Of a stretch of DNA of 44,426 nt, positions 40,887 to 44,426 are shown one piece after another. A program made the position numbers and the translations under genes. The stretch comes from Candidatus Minthosoma caballi (GTDB lineage Bacteria > Bacteroidota > Bacteroidia > Bacteroidales > Bacteroidaceae), in assembly GCA_018064505.1 (NCBI GenBank), contig JAGHVC010000002.1:1-44426 (forward strand). The letters are read 5' to 3'. Within the stretch, counting starts at the first letter, position 1. Every line of letters begins with the position of its first letter. The notes under the pieces are model-generated. The model was given only the letters and a program-made list of their open reading frames with translations. It did no database searches and was not told the origin of the DNA.

Positions 40887-42920
40887 ATGAACAAACTAAT
40901 TAAGAATTTCATCCTTAGCGTTGCAGTGGCTGCTCCGCTTGGCGTAATGGCTCAGAACAGCCAGGCGCAGGATGTGTGTGCAAACCCTTACCTCCCTCTG
41001 TGGGAACATCTGCCTGACGGTGAGCCTCGCTGTTTTGAGGATCCTGACAATCCAGGAAAGTATCGCATCTACATCATCGGCTCACACGATGTGCGCTTCG
41101 GCAGCTATTGCGGTCCAGATGTGCATGCATGGTCGGCTCCTGCTGAAAACTTGAACGACTGGAGAGATGAGGGCTCGATTTTCACTTACCCTATCGACAA
41201 CCAGTGGGATGTGATGTATGCTCCTGACCTCGTGGAGGTGAATCGCAAGGATGGCAAGCGTGAGTACTATCTCTATCCTCACGCTCGTGGTCATCGTCGC
41301 CTTGGATTCGTGGCTAAGAGCGACCGCCCTATGGGACCATTCAAAGTGATTAACGCTACAGAGGATGGACGCGCTGCTAAGGATGGCAGCATCTTCGGTT
41401 TTGACCCTTCGGTGTTTGTGGAGAATATTACTGACCCTAACGATCCTGACTACAACATAGGTTTCCGTGCTTACGGCTTCTATGGCTTCCAGCATGTGGA
41501 TGCTGCCCAGCTGGATCAGAACACAATGTGGAGCAAGCGTCAGGGCACTGACATCATCAACGGATTTATCCCTGCCAGCCTCCGATATGGTGAGCTGAAA
41601 CCAAGCGAGGGCACTAACTTCCCTTATGTGTTCCCAGGTGAGGATCTTGGCCGTTTCAACTTCTTTGAGGCTGCTTCTATCCGCAAGGTGGGCAATAAGT
41701 ATGTGTGGGTGTATAGCGGATACTCTGGTCCTGACTACGGACTTGGCAGCACAAATTCGGCTCTTCGCTATGCCTACGGCGACACTCCGCTTGGTCCTTG
41801 GAAGAGCGGTGGCGTGCTGGTTGACTCGCGTGCCGTGGTGCCTAATAAGGATGGTTCTAAGCTGATGACTGCATACTCTGGCCACAACACTCATGGTTCT
41901 ATCGAGAAGGTGGGCGATCAGTGGTACTGCTTCTATCACCGTGCTCCACGCGGCTTCGGCAATGCGCGTCAAGCTATGGTGGCTCCTGTGAAGATTGAGT
42001 GGGATGAGAAATCGGTGAAGGATGGAGGTGCTGTTCGCATTCGTGCTTACGACCCATACGCAGAGAACAATATCTGGACTTGCACAGCAAGCAATGGCGA
42101 TGACTATAAGGGTGCTGAGGTGACTTCGGAGGGCTTCAACATGTTTGGCCTTGATCCATATAAGTATTACTCTGCTGGCTTTGCTTGCTATCTGTCAGAC
42201 TATGGCGTGCAGTCGGACTCATGGGATGTGTGGAACAACCATGCTGCTATCACTGGCGTGAAGAATGGCAACATCATCGGCTACAAGTATTTCGGTTTCG
42301 GTGGTCTGGACAAGGACACTAAGGGCATCAAGGCTTTTGAAGGCACTAAGCCAGGAAATGGCACTGTGCTCAACCTCTTCATCACTCCAAAGAGCGCTGC
42401 AGGATGCAAGGTGCAGGTGTGGATGGATGGCCCATACGACAACGCTACATGGAAGGGCAAGAAGCTTGGCGTGATTACTATTCCTGCTAAGGCAAAGAAT
42501 GAGGTGACTCGCTTCACTCTCGATGTGTCAAGCATGGTTGACAACCTCGATAAGAAGCATGCAATCTACCTCGTAGCTGAAGGTGCTGACGGTCAGCAAT
42601 TGTTTGACCTCGAAGGACTTGGCTTCAGCAGCAAGACTAAGAAAATTGACTGCCCTGTTGTGCCTCAGGTGAAGATTCTCGTGAATGGCACTCAGATTTC
42701 TGTGCCAGACACTCCTGTCCGTTCTACAGAACAGAATGGCCTTGTGGATCAGAGCCACTATTGCACTACTGTTGCTCTGCCTAAGGGCTCTGCAGCTCCT
42801 GTAGTGAAAGTTGTTGCTCCTGGCGTTGACACTAAGGTGGATATGCAGAAGGATAAGGCGCTCATCGAGTGCACTTACAAGGGCAAGACTAAGTATTATG
42901 AGGTAATCCTTAAAAATTAA
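40887..42920 (+). CDS. Secreted GH43 glycoside hydrolase with C-terminal beta-sandwich domain
   Basis: A protein of 677 residues from ATG 40887 with signal peptide ending VMAQ (23). The five-blade beta-propeller of GH43 is supported by the acidic residues expected in the family: RCFEDPDNP near 48-56 (general base candidate), MYAPDLVEV (D113, pKa modulator candidate) and FFEAASIRK (E261, acid candidate). Residues about 410-590 form a beta-sandwich resembling a CBM6/family-6-like carbohydrate module (VWMDGPYDNATWKGKKLG, TLDVSSMVD), and the last 75 form another small beta domain. Alpha-L-arabinofuranosidase, arabinanase or xylosidase activity is usual for the family; substrate cannot be fixed here. 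It is monocistronic, with a strong terminator at 42952-43003. Confidence 0.87.
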   Translation: MNKLIKNFILSVAVAAPLGVMAQNSQAQDVCANPYLPLWEHLPDGEPRCFEDPDNPGKYRIYIIGSHDVRFGSYCGPDVHAWSAPAENLNDWRDEGSIFTYPIDNQWDVMYAPDLVEVNRKDGKREYYLYPHARGHRRLGFVAKSDRPMGPFKVINATEDGRAAKDGSIFGFDPSVFVENITDPNDPDYNIGFRAYGFYGFQHVDAAQLDQNTMWSKRQGTDIINGFIPASLRYGELKPSEGTNFPYVFPGEDLGRFNFFEAASIRKVGNKYVWVYSGYSGPDYGLGSTNSALRYAYGDTPLGPWKSGGVLVDSRAVVPNKDGSKLMTAYSGHNTHGSIEKVGDQWYCFYHRAPRGFGNARQAMVAPVKIEWDEKSVKDGGAVRIRAYDPYAENNIWTCTASNGDDYKGAEVTSEGFNMFGLDPYKYYSAGFACYLSDYGVQSDSWDVWNNHAAITGVKNGNIIGYKYFGFGGLDKDTKGIKAFEGTKPGNGTVLNLFITPKSAAGCKVQVWMDGPYDNATWKGKKLGVITIPAKAKNEVTRFTLDVSSMVDNLDKKHAIYLVAEGADGQQLFDLEGLGFSSKTKKIDCPVVPQVKILVNGTQISVPDTPVRSTEQNGLVDQSHYCTTVALPKGSAAPVVKVVAPGVDTKVDMQKDKALIECTYKGKTKYYEVILKN

Positions 42921-42951
42921 AAGATCAAGGGATTATAATAAATAAGAGATA

Positions 42952-43003
42952 AAAAATATCCCGAATTTGTGGACTTGCTAATCTACAAATTCGGGATATT
43001 TTT
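42952..43003 (+). terminator. Strong bidirectional terminator between GH43 and luxS
   Basis: A perfect 19-bp stem (42952-42970 with 42985-43003) around a 14-base loop, A-rich on the left and T-rich on the right, placed between convergent genes. Confidence 0.93.
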
Positions 43004-43027
43004 GTATATAAACTTAAAGAGTTTGGG

Positions 43028-43510
43028 CTAATAGTTCAGATTCTCTGCTGTTGCGACTTCAAGCACTTCGTGGAGGTATTTTGCTGCCTCCCATCGTGCT
43101 TCAGGAAGATTCATGAGGAGATAGTTGCCACAATCCTTTGGTGCTTGTCCAGGCACCTCGCCTTCGAATGTAGCAATGAATGAGAAGCATTCGCGCATGA
43201 GGGGAAGGATGTCGGAAGAGGTGAGGTCGCCTTTCATGAGAAGGTAGTTGCCCGTCAGGCAACCCATTGGTCCCCAATAGACTATCTTGTCTTTCCACAC
43301 AGGATGGTTGCGCAGAAATGTGGCTGCCAGATGCTCCATGCAGTGAATGGCAGAAGGAGAGAGTGCAGGCTCTCGGTTGGGCTCTTTCATGCGAATGTCG
43401 AATGTTGTGACAACGCCTTCTGGAGTCTCGCTGAGATAGTCTTTGCGTGACACATAGATGCCTCGCTTGAGTGTGAGATGATCAATAGTGAATGATGGTA
43501 TTTTTTCCAT
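43028..43510 (-). CDS. luxS: S-ribosylhomocysteine lyase LuxS
   Basis: A 160-residue metalloenzyme that splits S-ribosylhomocysteine into homocysteine and DPD, the AI-2 precursor. The metal ligands are present: H56 and H60 in IHCMEHLAAT, and C127 in KDCGNYL; the catalytic cysteine is C84 in PMGCLTG. Length is normal. It lies 21 bases downstream of mtnN on the same strand, so the two form an operon that carries out both steps from S-adenosylhomocysteine to homocysteine. It ends at the bidirectional terminator 42952-43003. No AI-2 receptor or lsr gene is visible in this window. Confidence 0.97.
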   Translation of the reverse strand: MEKIPSFTIDHLTLKRGIYVSRKDYLSETPEGVVTTFDIRMKEPNREPALSPSAIHCMEHLAATFLRNHPVWKDKIVYWGPMGCLTGNYLLMKGDLTSSDILPLMRECFSFIATFEGEVPGQAPKDCGNYLLMNLPEARWEAAKYLHEVLEVATAENLNY

Positions 43511-43531
43511 AAAGCAGAGTGGGGGATGGGC

Positions 43532-44218
43532 TTAGTTTTTTATATTGGTTAGGAATGCCTTTGTTGTTGTGAATGAGCGTGTTGCCATTTCTCCCCAGAA
43601 GTTTTCGTACTGGTCTATATGGTTGTCAATGCCTGGCGTGTCGCTGATGATGCGGAAGCTGACGAATGGCACTCCGTAGATGTGGCAAGTGTGTGCAATT
43701 GCAGCCGACTCCATGTCGCAGGCGAGACCTGCAGGGAAGTCACTTTTGATGCGAGCAAGCTCGTCTTTGTTGGTGATGAATTGGTCGCCTGTGCAGATGA
43801 GTCCTAGCTTGATGGATGGCATGTTGAGTGACTCGGCTGCCTGACAGAGAGAGGCATCACCGTCGAAGAATGTAGGCATGCCTTGTATCTGTCCTTTGTC
43901 GCAGCCCATGCCGCACCACACATCGTGGTAAACGATTTGGCGGCTGACAACTACATCCATGACTTTCAGCGATTTGTCTATGCCTCCTGCAACGCCAGTG
44001 CTGACGATGCACTGTGGCTGGAAGGCTTTTATCATTTCGGCTGTTCCGATGGCAGCATTGACTTTGCCAATGCCACATTGCTGGAGGACTATGTCGTTGC
44101 CTGCTATCTTTCCAAGTACATAACGGAATTGTCCGTTTGTCTTTTCCTCCTTGTTCTCGAGGAGGGCTGCCAGCAAGTCGTGCTCAGACTGCATGGCTGT
44201 GAGTATTCCTATTGTCAT
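43532..44218 (-). CDS. mtnN: 5'-methylthioadenosine/S-adenosylhomocysteine nucleosidase MtnN (Pfs)
   Basis: A 228-residue purine nucleosidase that removes adenine from MTA and SAH. GILTAMQSEHDLL carries the catalytic-site Glu (E12), STGVAGGID is the phosphorylase-fold glycine loop, CDMESAA (E170) contacts the ribose and RIISDTPG contains the general acid Asp (D193). Length is usual. It precedes luxS in the same direction with a 21-base gap and supplies its substrate. The operon promoter has a -7 box at 44299-44306; the about 75-base leader contains a GC-rich hairpin. Confidence 0.96.
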   Translation of the reverse strand: MTIGILTAMQSEHDLLAALLENKEEKTNGQFRYVLGKIAGNDIVLQQCGIGKVNAAIGTAEMIKAFQPQCIVSTGVAGGIDKSLKVMDVVVSRQIVYHDVWCGMGCDKGQIQGMPTFFDGDASLCQAAESLNMPSIKLGLICTGDQFITNKDELARIKSDFPAGLACDMESAAIAHTCHIYGVPFVSFRIISDTPGIDNHIDQYENFWGEMATRSFTTTKAFLTNIKN

Positions 44219-44245
44219 ATTGTCTTGTAGAGCCCCTTTCTAACT

Positions 44246-44265
44246 CCCCTTCCGTGGGGGGGAGG
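44246..44265 (-). promoter_or_regulatory. GC-rich hairpin in mtnN-luxS leader
   Basis: CTCCCC (44245-44250 region) pairs with the following GGGGGAG (44259-44265) around a short loop about 30 bases before mtnN. It lies in the transcribed leader and could affect translation or mRNA stability; no known riboswitch class was recognised. Confidence 0.35.
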
Positions 44266-44298
44266 ACGCCATGTGGGGTGTTTGCGTCTTTTTTTTTG

Positions 44299-44306
44299 CA
44301 AAGTTA
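44299..44306 (-). promoter_or_regulatory. -7 box of mtnN-luxS operon
   Basis: The minus strand reads TAACTTTGC, 81 bases upstream of the mtnN ATG. The 120 bases beyond it to the right edge show no gene. Confidence 0.5.
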
Positions 44307-44426
44307 ATGATTTGGACCGAATAATAAGGCGTGATAATGTTTTTATTTGTCTAATTGACAACAAAAATACGGGGTAAGTGTCTGAAGATTGAAAGAAATG
44401 AGTTCTAAAAGTCGAAAGTGTTATCC

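Noticed and set aside
41082-41972. 296-codon minus-strand ORF opposite GH43
   Set aside because: It lies fully inside the GH43 gene, has low-complexity composition and no family features.

Overview
The window looks like a chromosomal segment of a Bacteroidales bacterium, most likely a Prevotella/Segatella-type Prevotellaceae. The reasons are: many upstream regions carry the Bacteroidetes sigma-ABfr -7 box TAnnTTTG (commonly TAACTTTG), Shine-Dalgarno sequences are mostly absent, there are many signal-peptide glycoside hydrolases and lipoproteins, one giant protein carries a type IX secretion (T9SS) C-terminal sorting domain, and fimbrillin-like and GLUG proteins are present. Identifications rest on reading motifs by eye; no database search was possible.

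Layout. (1) 1-830: the 3' end of an AAA ATPase followed by an RloB-type TOPRIM-like protein, probably the edge of a phage-defence (RloAB/AbiL-like) module. (2) 900-1130: a canonical promoter and a strong terminator with no ORF between them, a candidate small RNA. (3) 1166-9707: a GH30 hydrolase, a DUF3089-type lipoprotein hydrolase, a divergent QueD-like protein with an added zinc ribbon, a GH2 beta-galactosidase-like enzyme, the PepD dipeptidase and a NavBac-type cation channel; channel, pepD and GH2 probably form one minus-strand transcription unit. (4) 9979-15637: a small orphan membrane histidine kinase, an unrecognised protein, and a minus-strand operon metA - U32 peptidase - multi-TM lipoprotein. 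(5) 15870-20455: an unusual fusion of an alpha/beta hydrolase to a D-Ala-D-Ala-ligase-like ATP-grasp enzyme, then leuB and thiD. (6) 20456-21479: about 1 kb without genes, holding a candidate minus-strand small RNA and clusters of short direct and inverted repeats. (7) 21480-22751: a secreted Ntn-hydrolase of the choloylglycine/linear-amide family.

(8) 22938-40436 is the most distinctive part: a probable six-gene plus-strand operon. It encodes a membrane TPR-AraC regulator with a seven-residue repeat tail, a 51-residue peptide not present among the long ORFs, a fimbrillin-like lipoprotein, a 1083-residue GLUG protein, a 3260-residue LamG protein with a T9SS signal, and a lipoprotein with a duplicated domain. 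The two large proteins share a paralogous N-terminal module, and the last lipoprotein's domain resembles segments of the giant protein, so the cluster reads as one co-evolving surface system with its own regulator.

(9) 40437-44426: a terminator, a 125-bp palindromic element, a GH43 enzyme with a C-terminal beta-sandwich region, then a luxS-mtnN operon that covers SAH detoxification and AI-2 formation. The carbohydrate enzymes (GH30, GH2, GH43) suggest plant xylan, arabinan or galactoside use; they are scattered and no SusC/SusD pair lies in the window.
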